Source: an uncultured archaeon (GTDB lineage Archaea; Halobacteriota; Methanosarcinia; Methanosarcinales; Methanoperedenaceae). From it: DNA of 32,908 bases. Below, one piece after another: positions 16,414 through 25,137 of the stretch (its first letter is position 1; every line of letters begins with the position of its first letter). The notes under the pieces were generated by a model, which was not told the DNA's origin, made no database searches, and saw nothing but the letters and a program-made list of their open reading frames with translations. A program made the position numbers and the translations under genes. The stretch is taken from contig CABMII010000096.1 in NCBI GenBank assembly GCA_902386255.1, forward strand, positions 1 through 32,908, read 5' to 3'.

Positions 16414-16419
16414 GTAATC

Positions 16420-18348
16420 TCACACTGCAGTAACAGGTTTGGGTTCAGGTAGAGGTATGGTGAATTTAGTCCTTGAGGCAAGTTTTTTAAGCATGGTAAT
16501 GAGTCCTTCTTTCTCTCTTCCTACGAGGCTGTATTCAAGCACCTCTTCGATATTTGTCACCGGGATTATCTTTATGACGTCCTTGTATTCATCCTCAATG
16601 AGAACGTCTCCAAGATTTGATTTTGGAATTATTACGGTTTTTATCCCTGCAAGCGCCGCGGCTTCTATTTTGTACGTTACGCCGCCAACGGGCAGCACAT
16701 CGCCCCGCACGGAGAGCGAACCTGTCATCGCAACGCTCTGGTCAACCGGAATTCCCTGGATTGCAGAAAGAACCGCTGTGGCTATGGATATGCTGGCTGA
16801 ATCGCCTTCCACGCCTTCATATGTACCTACGAACTGGATATGGACATCCATCTTCGAGATATCCTTTCCGGTTGTCTTTTTAATCAGCGCTGATACGTTC
16901 TGGACTGCTTCTTTTGCAATGTTCTTAAGCATGCCTGTAGCAATAATATGGCCTTCTGACGTGGATTGCGTGGGTGTGACCTCGGCTATTATCGGAAGAA
17001 CAATACCTGAATCATCGCCCATCACTGCAAGACCATTGACCCTGCCTATCTCTGCGCCCTCTTTCACGAACAGCTTGTAATCCTTCCTGCGCTCAAGATA
17101 CTGGTGGGCAAGCTGCTGTTCGACAGAGCGCGCGATGCTCTTTGCTTTCAATACATGCTGGGCGGTCGTGAGCGCTGCTTTTTCACCATGCGCTATATCG
17201 CCTGCGACCCTGACAAGACCTCCAAGATCACGAAGTTTAAGCGTCAAATGCCCCTTTCTTCCTGCCCTGCGTCTTGCTTCGCGGATGATTTCTTCAACTG
17301 CGCTGCGGTCAAAATGCGGGATTTTGCCATCCCTTATAACTTCCTGTGCTACGAACCTGACAAGTTTCTGCCTGTTTTCTGCCGTATCTTCGATGGTGTC
17401 GCTCATATAAACTTCATATCCGTATCCTTTGATACGTGAGCGCAGCGCCGGGTGCATGCCTTTTATCGCATCAAGGTTCCCTGCGGCTACCATTATGAAA
17501 TCGCATGGGACAGGGTCGGTTTTTACCATTGCCCCGCTTGAACGTTCTGACTGGCCGGTGATTGCGAATTCCTTTTCCTGGAGGGCGGTAAGAAGATTCT
17601 GCTGTGACTCGATCCTTAACGTATTTATTTCATCGACGAACAACACTCCCTTATGGGCTTTATGTATCGCCCCGCTCTCAACCCTGTCATGGGCAGGAGT
17701 CTCAAGTCCTCCAGACTGGAAAGGGTCATGGCGGACATCGCCAAGAAGGGCTCCGGCATGTGCCCCGGTGGCATCTATGTAAGGCGCGACTTCCTTGCCT
17801 GTATTTGAAACAAGAAGTTTTGGTATCAATAATGTTTCCTTTGGCATGAACTGGCGCATCATCATGGCAATTAAAACTGCTGCTATGATTCCCAGGAGAT
17901 ACTCTCTTATGAAAAATGAATAACCGACAATACCAAGCACAAGAAGCATTATGAACATGTTCCTAGCAGTGGTTCTCTTCTGGGCCTCAAGCTTGTGGGC
18001 ATCGGTAATCTCCTTGCCTTTTCCAGCCGGAACAATACGAATCTTCGGGTTATTCGGGTCGTCCGGGTTGTTGTACACCAGAACATCCTGCAATTCTTCT
18101 TTCGGAAGTAATTCAGCCATTGCTTTTGCAAGCATTGATTTGCCAGTCCCCGGCGTCCCCAACATCATCACATGCCTTCGCTGGTTCGCTGCCTTCCTGA
18201 CCACTTCGACTGCATGTTCCTGGCCAATAACCTGTTCGATTAACTTTTTGGGAACCTCGATATCTTTAGTGGATGTTATTTCCAGACCGCCAAGAATATC
18301 CTGGTTCTTTAATTCGTTTTCAGTATTTTCTTTTTCAGTATTTTCCAT
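16420..18348 (-). CDS. lonB: Archaeal membrane-anchored Lon protease (LonB)
   Basis: LonB is the membrane-bound ATP-dependent protease of archaea. Its 642 residues contain the AAA+ P-loop GTPGTGKS at 64-71, an inserted pair of membrane helices at about 130-147 and 150-166 that is diagnostic for LonB, and Walker B GVLFVDEIN near 240. Next come the AAA+ lid and the Lon peptidase domain with the Ser-Lys dyad: Ser in EGDSAS near 516 and Lys in GGVTYKIEAA near 559. The N-terminal 15 residues are repetitive ENTEKENTEN. It heads a lonB-tldD pair and is divergent from the CBS site-2 protease gene, separated by 173 bases that must hold both promoters. Confidence 0.95.
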   Translation of the reverse strand: MENTEKENTENELKNQDILGGLEITSTKDIEVPKKLIEQVIGQEHAVEVVRKAANQRRHVMMLGTPGTGKSMLAKAMAELLPKEELQDVLVYNNPDDPNNPKIRIVPAGKGKEITDAHKLEAQKRTTARNMFIMLLVLGIVGYSFFIREYLLGIIAAVLIAMMMRQFMPKETLLIPKLLVSNTGKEVAPYIDATGAHAGALLGDVRHDPFQSGGLETPAHDRVESGAIHKAHKGVLFVDEINTLRIESQQNLLTALQEKEFAITGQSERSSGAMVKTDPVPCDFIMVAAGNLDAIKGMHPALRSRIKGYGYEVYMSDTIEDTAENRQKLVRFVAQEVIRDGKIPHFDRSAVEEIIREARRRAGRKGHLTLKLRDLGGLVRVAGDIAHGEKAALTTAQHVLKAKSIARSVEQQLAHQYLERRKDYKLFVKEGAEIGRVNGLAVMGDDSGIVLPIIAEVTPTQSTSEGHIIATGMLKNIAKEAVQNVSALIKKTTGKDISKMDVHIQFVGTYEGVEGDSASISIATAVLSAIQGIPVDQSVAMTGSLSVRGDVLPVGGVTYKIEAAALAGIKTVIIPKSNLGDVLIEDEYKDVIKIIPVTNIEEVLEYSLVGREKEGLITMLKKLASRTKFTIPLPEPKPVTAV

Positions 18349-18521
18349 ATGTTACCAACTGATATTAATGAATAATATGTTATTCAGGGCTTAATATTAT
18401 CGTACATTCAGGGGACTGATAATAATAAAAATAGCCACTTATATCTCTTTCGCTGCTGTATCCGCAAAGTCTATACGATTTAACTCATATTTAGATATCA
18501 ATAATAATTGGGAGAGAATTC

Positions 18522-19634
18522 ATGAATACATCAATCCAGATAGGAAAAATAATGGGAATACCGATTAAATTGCACATAACATTCCTATTGATACTACCGG
18601 TCTTTGCTTTCTATTTTTCAGTGAGTCCTGCGCCATTCGGCTTTAATGACGTGCCCTTATCAATAATCCGTTATGCTCTTTCATTATCTGCTGCGATTTC
18701 ACTTTTTGTTTGCGTGTTATTGCATGAGCTGGGGCATTCAGCCGTAGCCAAAAAGCACGGCTCCAATATCCAGAGCATAACCCTGTTCCTTTTCGGAGGC
18801 GTTTCAGCCATGGAAGAAATCCCGAGAAACCCCAAAGTTGAGTTTAAAATGGCTCTTGCAGGCCCTACGGTCAGCTTCTTGATAGGCGTATTACTTGGAA
18901 TAACCTATTTACTTACCAAACCTGCCGATATATCTTACACTGCTTATTTATTTCTGGATATAGGCAAAAATCCTTACCTGCGCCTTGTCTGGCTGATCGG
19001 GTATATTAACATAATTCTCGGTATCTTCAATCTTCTCCCCGCATTCCCGATGGATGGCGGCAGGGTTCTGAGAGCCTGGCTTGCAGGCAGGATGTCTTAT
19101 ATCAAAGCCACGCGGACAGCCGCCGGTATCGGCAAGATGTTCGCAATCATTATGGGTATTTTTGGGTTATTTGCCAGTTTATGGTTCATCCTCATCGCAT
19201 TCTTTATATATATCGGAGCATCAGAAGAAGAAAAATCGACCGAAGTCACGGTTATACTGGAAGGCGTCAAAATTAAGGATATAATGTCAAAAAATGTCAC
19301 TCCCGTGAGTCCTGGAATGTCTGTGGAAGAGCTTGTAGATATTATGTTCAGGTACAAACATATGGGATATCCTGTTGTGGAGGACAGCGAATTGAAAGGG
19401 ATAGTAACTTTTACAGATGTGCAGAGAGTCCCAAAAGAGGAAAGGAAAAAGGTCAGGATTTCAGAGATAATGACAAAAAAGCTTATCACCCTCGAAGAAG
19501 ATGATGATGCAGTGAATGCAATAAAACTCATGACCGTGAACAATATCGGACGTATAGTTATCACAAAAGAAAAGCAAATAGTTGGCATTGTGTCAAGAAC
19601 AGACATTTTAAGGTCTGTGCAATTACTGGAATAA
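18522..19634 (+). CDS. Site-2 protease (M50) with C-terminal CBS pair
   Basis: This intramembrane zinc protease (370 residues) has HELGH at residues 68-72 within the second hydrophobic segment and the third ligand region LLPAFPMDGGRVLRA near 170-184. Six hydrophobic segments precede two CBS domains at about 250-306 and 312-368 (IMSKNVTPVSPGMSVEELV, IMTKKLITLEEDDDAVNAI). CBS pairs in this group bind adenine nucleotides and may tune protease activity to energy state. The substrate is unknown; membrane-bound regulators are typical. GGGAGAG gives a strong ribosome binding site. A single base separates its stop from the TraB-family start, indicating tight coupling. Confidence 0.92.
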   Translation: MNTSIQIGKIMGIPIKLHITFLLILPVFAFYFSVSPAPFGFNDVPLSIIRYALSLSAAISLFVCVLLHELGHSAVAKKHGSNIQSITLFLFGGVSAMEEIPRNPKVEFKMALAGPTVSFLIGVLLGITYLLTKPADISYTAYLFLDIGKNPYLRLVWLIGYINIILGIFNLLPAFPMDGGRVLRAWLAGRMSYIKATRTAAGIGKMFAIIMGIFGLFASLWFILIAFFIYIGASEEEKSTEVTVILEGVKIKDIMSKNVTPVSPGMSVEELVDIMFRYKHMGYPVVEDSELKGIVTFTDVQRVPKEERKKVRISEIMTKKLITLEEDDDAVNAIKLMTVNNIGRIVITKEKQIVGIVSRTDILRSVQLLE

Positions 19635-19635
19635 C

Positions 19636-20904
19636 ATGGAAAACGGTTCTTACGCGGTCAATCTCAAGTTCAATTATTTAAACCCGGCTGCATCAACCGG
19701 CAGGGTTACCATTGTCGGGACAGCTCATGTTTCTGAAAAGAGCATCGCTGAGGTCAACCAAATAATCGAGCGGGAAAAACCCGACATTGTGGCAGTTGAG
19801 CTTGACAGGGGGAGATACCAAGCATTAAAAGGGGAGGAAGAAGTCCGTGAAATCAATGTCAAAGACATTTTAAGCAGCGGAAAGTTCAATTACTTTTTGC
19901 TGCAATGGCTGCTTGCTTATGTCCAGAAAAAAATAGGCGCGGATATGGGTGTCAAGCCCGGTGCAGAAATGCTTGCAGCTATTGAAACCGCTGAAAAATC
20001 AGGCGCGCGCGTGGCTCTTATTGACCGGGATATCCAGATTACGCTCGGGCGCTTCTGGAGCAAAATGTCCTTTTTTGAGAAATTGAAGCTTTTCGGTTCC
20101 CTTATCGGCGCAACGTTCGGTATCGGAACTGAAGAAATCGACATTGAAACGGTTACTAACGAGGATGTCGTGACCCAACTCGTCTCTGAATTGCGAAAAG
20201 TGGCGCCGAGCGCAGCATCGATTCTCATAGACGAAAGGGATGCTTTCATGGCAAAAAACCTTCTTGATTTATCAAAAGAGGGCAATGTCGTTGCTGTGGT
20301 GGGCGCAGGGCACAGGGAAGGGATCAAGAAATATCTTGACGCTCCTGAATCATTGCCACCAGTCAAAGAATTATCATCTCTCCCGAAAAAGCGTTTTAGC
20401 TGGTTTAAGGCTGCCACAATCGCCGTTATAGCAATGATAGTTGGAATGCTTGCCCTTCTTGTATATTCGGGCGGTGTTTCTCTTACAACTCTTTTGACTG
20501 CGATGTTATACCTTTTCATTACGCAGGGAATACTTTCTGCAGTGGGGGTCATTATTGCACGAGGGCATCCCCTGTCTGCGCTGACAGCATTTAGTCTTGC
20601 CTGGTTCGGATTCCTCCATCCTTTCATAGCCATCGGGTGGATTGCAGGTTTTGTGGAAGCTCATTTTCGCCCTCCGACTACAGAGGATTTCAGGACGATA
20701 ATGAAAGTTGACACCATGAAAGAATTAATGCAGAACAGGTTGTTCCGCATAATACTTGTTGCGGGTCTGGCGAATCTTGGCAGCATGGTCGGCACTTTCG
20801 TTGCGATTCCAATCATGGTTCATTATCTTCATATTACCAACCCTCTTGATATTCTTAAGACCGCGCTGGAAACCGGATTCACCACTCTTAGAGGATTGAT
20901 TTAA
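19636..20904 (+). CDS. TraB/PrgY-family membrane protein
   Basis: The 422-residue protein begins with the TraB/GumN-type domain: VTIVGTAHVSEKS near residues 24-36, IVAVELDRGRYQAL near 55, a second conserved patch IDERDAFMAKNL near 198 and VVAVVGAGHREGI near 218. About five or six hydrophobic segments follow from residue 255 on, with HPLSALTAFSLAWFGFLHPF between them. Family members are related to the enterococcal pheromone inhibitor PrgY and are proposed to be metal-dependent peptidases; activity in archaea is unproved. Coupling to the upstream site-2 protease suggests they act together in membrane peptide turnover. Confidence 0.87.
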   Translation: MENGSYAVNLKFNYLNPAASTGRVTIVGTAHVSEKSIAEVNQIIEREKPDIVAVELDRGRYQALKGEEEVREINVKDILSSGKFNYFLLQWLLAYVQKKIGADMGVKPGAEMLAAIETAEKSGARVALIDRDIQITLGRFWSKMSFFEKLKLFGSLIGATFGIGTEEIDIETVTNEDVVTQLVSELRKVAPSAASILIDERDAFMAKNLLDLSKEGNVVAVVGAGHREGIKKYLDAPESLPPVKELSSLPKKRFSWFKAATIAVIAMIVGMLALLVYSGGVSLTTLLTAMLYLFITQGILSAVGVIIARGHPLSALTAFSLAWFGFLHPFIAIGWIAGFVEAHFRPPTTEDFRTIMKVDTMKELMQNRLFRIILVAGLANLGSMVGTFVAIPIMVHYLHITNPLDILKTALETGFTTLRGLI

Positions 20905-20942
20905 AAACTTCTGTTACCTATACGCAATGAAATTTGTGGGAC

Positions 20943-21191
20943 TTAATCCTCCTTTTTAATAAGGAAAAAGTAAATCAGTGCTTCATATAGTACTTCATTA
21001 TTAATACAAATAAGGTGCATTCCAATGTGCCGTTTTAATAATCTTGTTGTTATTTTCGGGGTTCCCAAATCAATTCTACGCTCTAGGCAATATACGAGGT
21101 TGCACAGCAACCAGATGTTATACAAAATCACTGAAACCCATAAAGTGGATATGATGGAGAATCTGAAACTTGTTGATCCCATTCTTAACAA
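20943..21191 (-). pseudogene. Probable C-terminal relic of a DDE transposase
   Basis: The minus-strand frame contains SVILYNIWLLCNLVYCLE followed by ITTRLLKRHIGMHLI. The motif F-x-x-x-LYN-x-W-L-L-x-N resembles the C-terminal helix of archaeal IS4/ISH3-type transposases. Nothing of the catalytic part remains, and the acs gene begins 20 bases further upstream on the same strand. The 306-base gap between the convergent ends of the TraB gene and acs holds only this. Without a homology search the call is tentative; the frame could be meaningless. Confidence 0.35.
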
Positions 21192-21210
21192 CGAATCTGC
21201 GGTTGATATC

Positions 21211-23163
21211 TCATTCTCTCTCCTTCACAAGCGTATCAACCACAGAAGGGTCTGCCAGGGTGGTAATATCCCCGAGATCATGAATAGCTCCTGACGCAAT
21301 TTTCCTGAGGATCCGCCTCATGATTTTCCCGGAGCGTGTCTTGGGAAGGGCATCAGCGAATTGAAGTTTATCGGGTTTTGCAATCGGGCCTATGGAATTC
21401 CTGACTTGAGCTATGAGTTCTGCTTTTAATTCGCTGCTTTTTACCTCGCCTTCCTTAAGCGTGACAAATGCATAGATTGCTTCACCTTTTATCTCATGCG
21501 GATAGCCGACAACCGCCGCCTCTGCAACTGCATTGTGGGACACAAGAGAACTTTCTATTTCCATAGTTCCGAGCCTGTGCCCTGAAACCTTGATTACATC
21601 GTCTATTCTTCCCATTAGCCAGTAATAACCATCCTCATCTTTCCTTGCCCCATCCTCTGTCTGGTATAATCCCGGAAAAGTAGTGAAATATTTGTCCTTG
21701 AAACGCTTGTGGTCGCCGTAGACCGTTCGCATCATCCCTGGCCAGGGTTTCTTGATGACAAGCTGTCCGCCTTCATTGACATCCGCTTCTTTGCCATCCG
21801 CTCTCAAAACTACAGGTTCGATACCGGGGAAAGGAAACGTCGCAGAACCAGGCTTAAGCGGCGTTGCGCCAGGAAGAGGAGTAATAAGTATGCCTCCTGT
21901 CTCGGTCTGCCACCACGTATCAACTACAGGGCATCGCCCGTTCCCGATAATGTGATAATACCAGAGCCATGCTTCCGGGTTTATGGGTTCTCCTACCGTT
22001 CCAAGAAGCCTGAGGCTTGAAAGGTCTCTTCCTTTTGGCCATTTATCTCCGCTTTTTTCCATTGCCCTGATAGCTGTAGGAGCGGTGTAAAATATCGTAA
22101 TCTTATATCTTTCAACGAGTTCCCAGAACCTGTCAGGTTTCGGATAATCCGGCACACCTTCGAACATAAGCTCGGTCGCCCCCGCCGCCAGAGGCGCATA
22201 TACCGTGTAGCTGTGGCCTGTTACCCATCCGCAGTCCGCGGTGCACCAGAATATATCCTCATCGCGGTAATCGAATATCCACTTGAAGGTGAGCAATACG
22301 TATAGCAGGTATCCGCCTGTGGTATGCAGCACACCTTTTGGCTTGCCCGTACTTCCGCTTGTGTACAGGATGAACAGCGGGTCCTCTGCATCCATTATTT
22401 CAGGTTCGCAATCCTGTGAGACTGAAGACATTTCTTCATGCCACCAGATATCGCGCCCTTTTTGCATATTTACGCTGGCAGCCGCGCGATTATAAACGAT
22501 TACGGTTTCTACGCTATTATTAATAAGTGCTTTGTCAACATTCTCTTTAAGGGGCACAATCTTGCCTCCCCGCAAACCTACGTTTGCAGTGATTACCATC
22601 TTACATGAGCTGTCATGAATGCGGTCGCGGAGGGAATCAGAGCTGAAACCCGCGAATACCACGTTGTGAATGGCGCCGATTCTTGCACATGCAAGCATCG
22701 AGATAACAAGTTGCGGTATCATCGGCAAATAAATTGCTATTCTATCGCCCCTTTTGATTCCTTTTTTCCTGAGGATGTTAGCGAATTTACATACTTCGCT
22801 GTGCAATTGAGCATAGGTATAATTCTCGGTGTCCCCGTTATCGCCTTCCCAGAATATGGCAATTCTATTCCCGCGCGAAGAAAGATGCCTGTCAAGGCAG
22901 TTGTACGATGCATTCAGTTTTCCCCCTTCAAACCACCTGCATATTACGTTTTCAGGCTCCCAGGAATAAACACTATCCCATTTTTTAAACCACACGAGGT
23001 CTTCTGCCTTCTGCTCCCAGAATGAAGCAGGGTCTTTAATGGAATCGTCATATATTTTCTTATATTCTTCAAAACTTTTTATATATGCTTTTTTGCTGAA
23101 TTCCGGTGCGGGGTTAAATATGCGTTTTTCCCTGAGCAGGGATTCAATAGTGTTTTCGACCAT
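21211..23163 (-). CDS. acs: Acetyl-CoA synthetase (AMP-forming)
   Basis: Acs makes acetyl-CoA from acetate, ATP and CoA through acetyl-AMP. The 650-residue length is standard. Visible signatures are the N-terminal acetyl-CoA synthetase region with [17 protein letters not shown], the adenylate-forming loop [18 protein letters not shown] near residue 268, [11 protein letters not shown] near 415, the hinge [20 protein letters not shown] and the C-terminal catalytic-lysine motif [13 protein letters not shown] near 612-624. In acetate-using methanogens and Methanoperedens relatives the enzyme supports acetate activation; whether here it serves assimilation or energy conservation cannot be told. 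A GGAAGG ribosome binding site and a TATA-like CTTATTTAA (23201-23209) lie upstream. Confidence 0.96.
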   Translation of the reverse strand: MVENTIESLLREKRIFNPAPEFSKKAYIKSFEEYKKIYDDSIKDPASFWEQKAEDLVWFKKWDSVYSWEPENVICRWFEGGKLNASYNCLDRHLSSRGNRIAIFWEGDNGDTENYTYAQLHSEVCKFANILRKKGIKRGDRIAIYLPMIPQLVISMLACARIGAIHNVVFAGFSSDSLRDRIHDSSCKMVITANVGLRGGKIVPLKENVDKALINNSVETVIVYNRAAASVNMQKGRDIWWHEEMSSVSQDCEPEIMDAEDPLFILYTSGSTGKPKGVLHTTGGYLLYVLLTFKWIFDYRDEDIFWCTADCGWVTGHSYTVYAPLAAGATELMFEGVPDYPKPDRFWELVERYKITIFYTAPTAIRAMEKSGDKWPKGRDLSSLRLLGTVGEPINPEAWLWYYHIIGNGRCPVVDTWWQTETGGILITPLPGATPLKPGSATFPFPGIEPVVLRADGKEADVNEGGQLVIKKPWPGMMRTVYGDHKRFKDKYFTTFPGLYQTEDGARKDEDGYYWLMGRIDDVIKVSGHRLGTMEIESSLVSHNAVAEAAVVGYPHEIKGEAIYAFVTLKEGEVKSSELKAELIAQVRNSIGPIAKPDKLQFADALPKTRSGKIMRRILRKIASGAIHDLGDITTLADPSVVDTLVKERE

Positions 23164-23510
23164 GCTGCTTTACCTTCCTTAGCTTAATTCATTGCTGCAA
23201 TTAAATAAGTTATCAGGTTCCTGAAGGAATATAACCCAAAGTATCGGTAAATTCTATGTTAATTAAAGTACTATAAATCATTATTTTATTAAATAAACTG
23301 TGAATAGCTGTTTTTAACTAAAAATATACTTACCCCTTTGTTTCTACTGGAAACATGGATTAGATATTTAGATGCATTATTATCAGTGTGTGAGCACTCA
23401 AAAGGATTTATTGTTGTATCCAGGTTATTATACGATTGATTTTTAAAATATATGTATTCAATACTTATTTTTTGATTTAAACATCAAATAACCTTTATTT
23501 CTATTGAAAG
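23164..23510. other. A+T-rich intergenic region with divergent promoters
   Basis: About 350 bases without an open frame of note lie between acs and the small-ORF/winged-helix unit. The acs TATA-like element (23201-23209, minus) is near the left end and that of the right-hand unit is at 23511-23520. The middle is strongly A+T rich, and I see no repeat or structured RNA in it. Confidence 0.5.
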
Positions 23511-23520
23511 CTTAAATATT
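23511..23520 (+). promoter_or_regulatory. TATA box of the small-ORF / winged-helix unit
   Basis: CTTAAATATT is preceded by GAAAG, a reasonable BRE. It lies 20-29 bases upstream of the ATG at 23540, so transcription would begin at or near that ATG and give a nearly leaderless message. Confidence 0.45.
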
Positions 23521-23539
23521 AGGAGTTACATCTATTCAC

Positions 23540-23644
23540 ATGTCGTTCACAAAAAATATTTCACCTAAGAAGGAGACATCGGAGGGGAAATCCGCATGTC
23601 AGGCTGTCCGCTACGAACGGGCGGGCAGCCCAACAATTTTTTGA
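23540..23644 (+). CDS. Small ORF (34 aa) in the leader of the winged-helix gene
   Basis: The frame begins at the expected transcription start and encodes 34 residues (MSFTKNISPKKETSEGKSAC then QAVRYERAGSPTIF), ending 6 bases before the downstream ATG. A competing frame from ATG 23596 has a better ribosome binding site (GGAGGGG, 8 bases away), encodes MSGCPLRTGGQPNNF and overlaps the downstream gene start. Only one of them may be used, and I cannot decide. A leader peptide or an independent small protein are both possible. Confidence 0.35.
   Translation: MSFTKNISPKKETSEGKSACQAVRYERAGSPTIF
23602..23642 (+). terminator. G+C-rich hairpin followed by T-tract inside leader
   Basis: GGCTGTCCGC (23602-23611) pairs with GCGGGCAGCC (23621-23630) along ten positions with one G-U pair, enclosing a nine-base loop. 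Six bases later comes TTTTTT (23637-23642), just before the downstream ATG at 23651. It resembles an intrinsic terminator or attenuator, or a stem controlling translation. The spacer before the T-run is longer than usual. Confidence 0.4.
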
Positions 23645-23650
23645 GGCATT

Positions 23651-24178
23651 ATGAAAATACGGCTCGAAATCGAAGGAAAAAATGCAGGCAGCATAAATTA
23701 TAAAGGATCTGACTGCGCCGAACTTGCTGTAACTTATCTCAATTCAATCGAAGCCAATGAGGTGTTTATCCACCTGGAAAAAGATGACGGGACAAAAGCA
23801 AATGCACAGTTCGAAGGCGAATTCCTTGCCATGTCCGCCACTAAATTCATTATGACGGCTGCCAAAAGTAAAACCGATGTTCCGCAAGAAACATCCTTTT
23901 CAACCGGTCTCGATGAGTCCGAACCTCTTACTTTGAAAGAGCGTTTAGAGATGTTCCTGCGATTTGAATATCCCAGGATATGGTTCTCATCCCTCGATGT
24001 AAAGCGACAATACGAGAGCGTGTACGGGAAAATCAGCCTGAGCACCGTCTCAACGTACCTGGCAAGAATGTACAGGGATAATATACTCTTGCGGCGGGGC
24101 AACCGCAACCAGAGGGAGTATCGGTTTAAAGAGGAAACTGCACTTCTTTCGAATACGGAATATGTATTGGCAAAATAA
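23651..24178 (+). CDS. Winged-helix domain protein, unknown regulator
   Basis: This 175-residue protein has an N-terminal alpha/beta half (MKIRLEIEGKNAGSINYKGS, VFIHLEKDDGT). After a linker at about residues 72-90 comes a C-terminal winged helix at about 93-157 with LTLKERLEMFLRFEYPRIWF, DVKRQYESVYGKISLSTVST as the recognition region and LLRRGNRNQREYRF as the wing. I recognise no named family. A DNA-binding regulator is inferred. The unusual leader (small ORF plus hairpin) suggests its own expression is controlled. A GAGG element lies 4 bases before the ATG. Confidence 0.65.
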   Translation: MKIRLEIEGKNAGSINYKGSDCAELAVTYLNSIEANEVFIHLEKDDGTKANAQFEGEFLAMSATKFIMTAAKSKTDVPQETSFSTGLDESEPLTLKERLEMFLRFEYPRIWFSSLDVKRQYESVYGKISLSTVSTYLARMYRDNILLRRGNRNQREYRFKEETALLSNTEYVLAK

Positions 24179-24189
24179 AGTGAAAAAAC

Positions 24190-24480
24190 AGTGATGGGTT
24201 GATGAGCCGACCCTTCGAGACTAACTTTCAGGGCTTACAGCACCCTCGCAACACCAAATTACGCGTTGACTTCGCTGTAAATTGCGCTCCGTGCGCTTTC
24301 TATTAGCACCCCGGACACGGGAGAAATCCCAGTCAAACCACTTCCTTTTAGACCTTGAACGGTCACAGGGCATTCACGCCCGGGAAACTTGGAATTTACT
24401 ATATTCCAATATGGTCATTCTGCCGATTTCTTGCTAGCTCATCGTAGCGTGCACCTTATTACACACATTTGTAATAAGGT
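24190..24480. ncRNA. Candidate structured RNA or IS200/IS605-type relic
   Basis: This stretch has no convincing ORF, is more G+C rich than its surroundings and holds many hairpins. They include GGGT/ACCC (24196-24213), AGGG/CCCT (24230-24246), GCGC/GCGC with a five-base loop (24284-24296), CCCG-type stems around 24309-24330 including GGGA-GAAA-TCCC, GGGC/GCCC (24368-24381), TTGGAAT/ATTCCAA (24389-24409) and a perfect ten-base stem ACCTTATTAC/GTAATAAGGT (24453-24480). Hairpins at both ends and a structured interior recall a non-autonomous IS200/IS605 derivative or an orphan omega-RNA, but no TnpB codons are recognisable. A free-standing ncRNA is equally possible; the strand is undetermined. 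Confidence 0.35.
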
Positions 24481-24552
24481 AATTGATTATTTTGTTTTGT
24501 GAAGACTAATATTTTTCGCTAACAAAACAGGTAAAAAATATGGTCACACTAT

Positions 24553-24777
24553 CTAATTAATAGTTTCAAGCTTGAACATCACATTCAAACCCAGCAATGT
24601 CATCTGGACTTTATCACCAAATCGCAGGATTTCATCTACGTTCACATTTTGTCCCCATTCATAGACATAATCGTGAGTTCCCTGCATGGGCTTGAATCCT
24701 AAGGACATGAGCCGTTGATTAATCTCTGACGGCTTTCCGCCTTCACTGTTAAACCATACTATTAGATAGCTTTTCAT
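24553..24777 (-). CDS. Small hypothetical protein, ferredoxin-like pattern
   Basis: The 74-residue product starts MKSYLIVWFNSEGGKPSEIN and continues LMSLGFKPMQGTHDYVYEWG and VDEILRFGDKVQMTLLGLNV. The alternation suggests a small beta-alpha-beta-beta-alpha-beta domain that might bind a partner or nucleic acid. I recognise no named family. A minus-strand TATA-like run (AATATTAATAATAAC) sits just upstream. It forms a tandem pair with the gene at 24819-25073 but is 41 bases apart and may be separate. Confidence 0.55.
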   Translation of the reverse strand: MKSYLIVWFNSEGGKPSEINQRLMSLGFKPMQGTHDYVYEWGQNVNVDEILRFGDKVQMTLLGLNVMFKLETIN

Positions 24778-24818
24778 AGTTATATTAAGTTATTATTAAT
24801 ATTATATCATGTTTTTGG

Positions 24819-25073
24819 TCAATTCTCTTTATACCCCATCTCAGCTAATAGATTTCTTGCTATATCAAGCGAATCTTCCTTAGTCCCGGCTTTGATAAGC
24901 ATTCTTCCGCTCGGGTACATCGAGATTTCCACTCCATTATAATTCAAAAGCAGTATATGCTTTGTGGCTACTTTTGTTTTGAAAATCCTGCTCGCGCTGA
25001 CAAGATCGATTTTAATATTGGTGCTCACTTCAAAAGCTGTTCTTCCAGAACATAATCTTACCGAAATCGCCAT
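24819..25073 (-). CDS. Small hypothetical protein, possible single TBP-like repeat
   Basis: The 84-residue protein has the segment HILLLNYNGVEISMYPSGRM followed by LIKAGTKEDSLDIARNLLAEMGY. The pattern of strand-turn-strand with PSGRM and a helix of DxxxIAxxLL type resembles one half of a TATA-binding-protein fold. This is only pattern similarity, and a function in DNA binding is not shown. The promoter would lie in the 64 bases shared with the divergent S-layer-like gene. Confidence 0.55.
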   Translation of the reverse strand: MAISVRLCSGRTAFEVSTNIKIDLVSASRIFKTKVATKHILLLNYNGVEISMYPSGRMLIKAGTKEDSLDIARNLLAEMGYKEN

Positions 25074-25137
25074 ATTTTAATTCCTGTGAGATGCAACGGA
25101 AATATATAAGCATGCGTACTGACTCAATAAAAACAAT

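Noticed and set aside
19917-20633. 238-codon minus-strand ORF
   Set aside because: Antisense to the TraB-family gene, which has family motifs; the shadow is serine-rich in the manner typical of reverse frames.
24190-24480. RNase P RNA or SRP RNA for the structured element
   Set aside because: The conserved core strings of these RNAs are absent on both strands.
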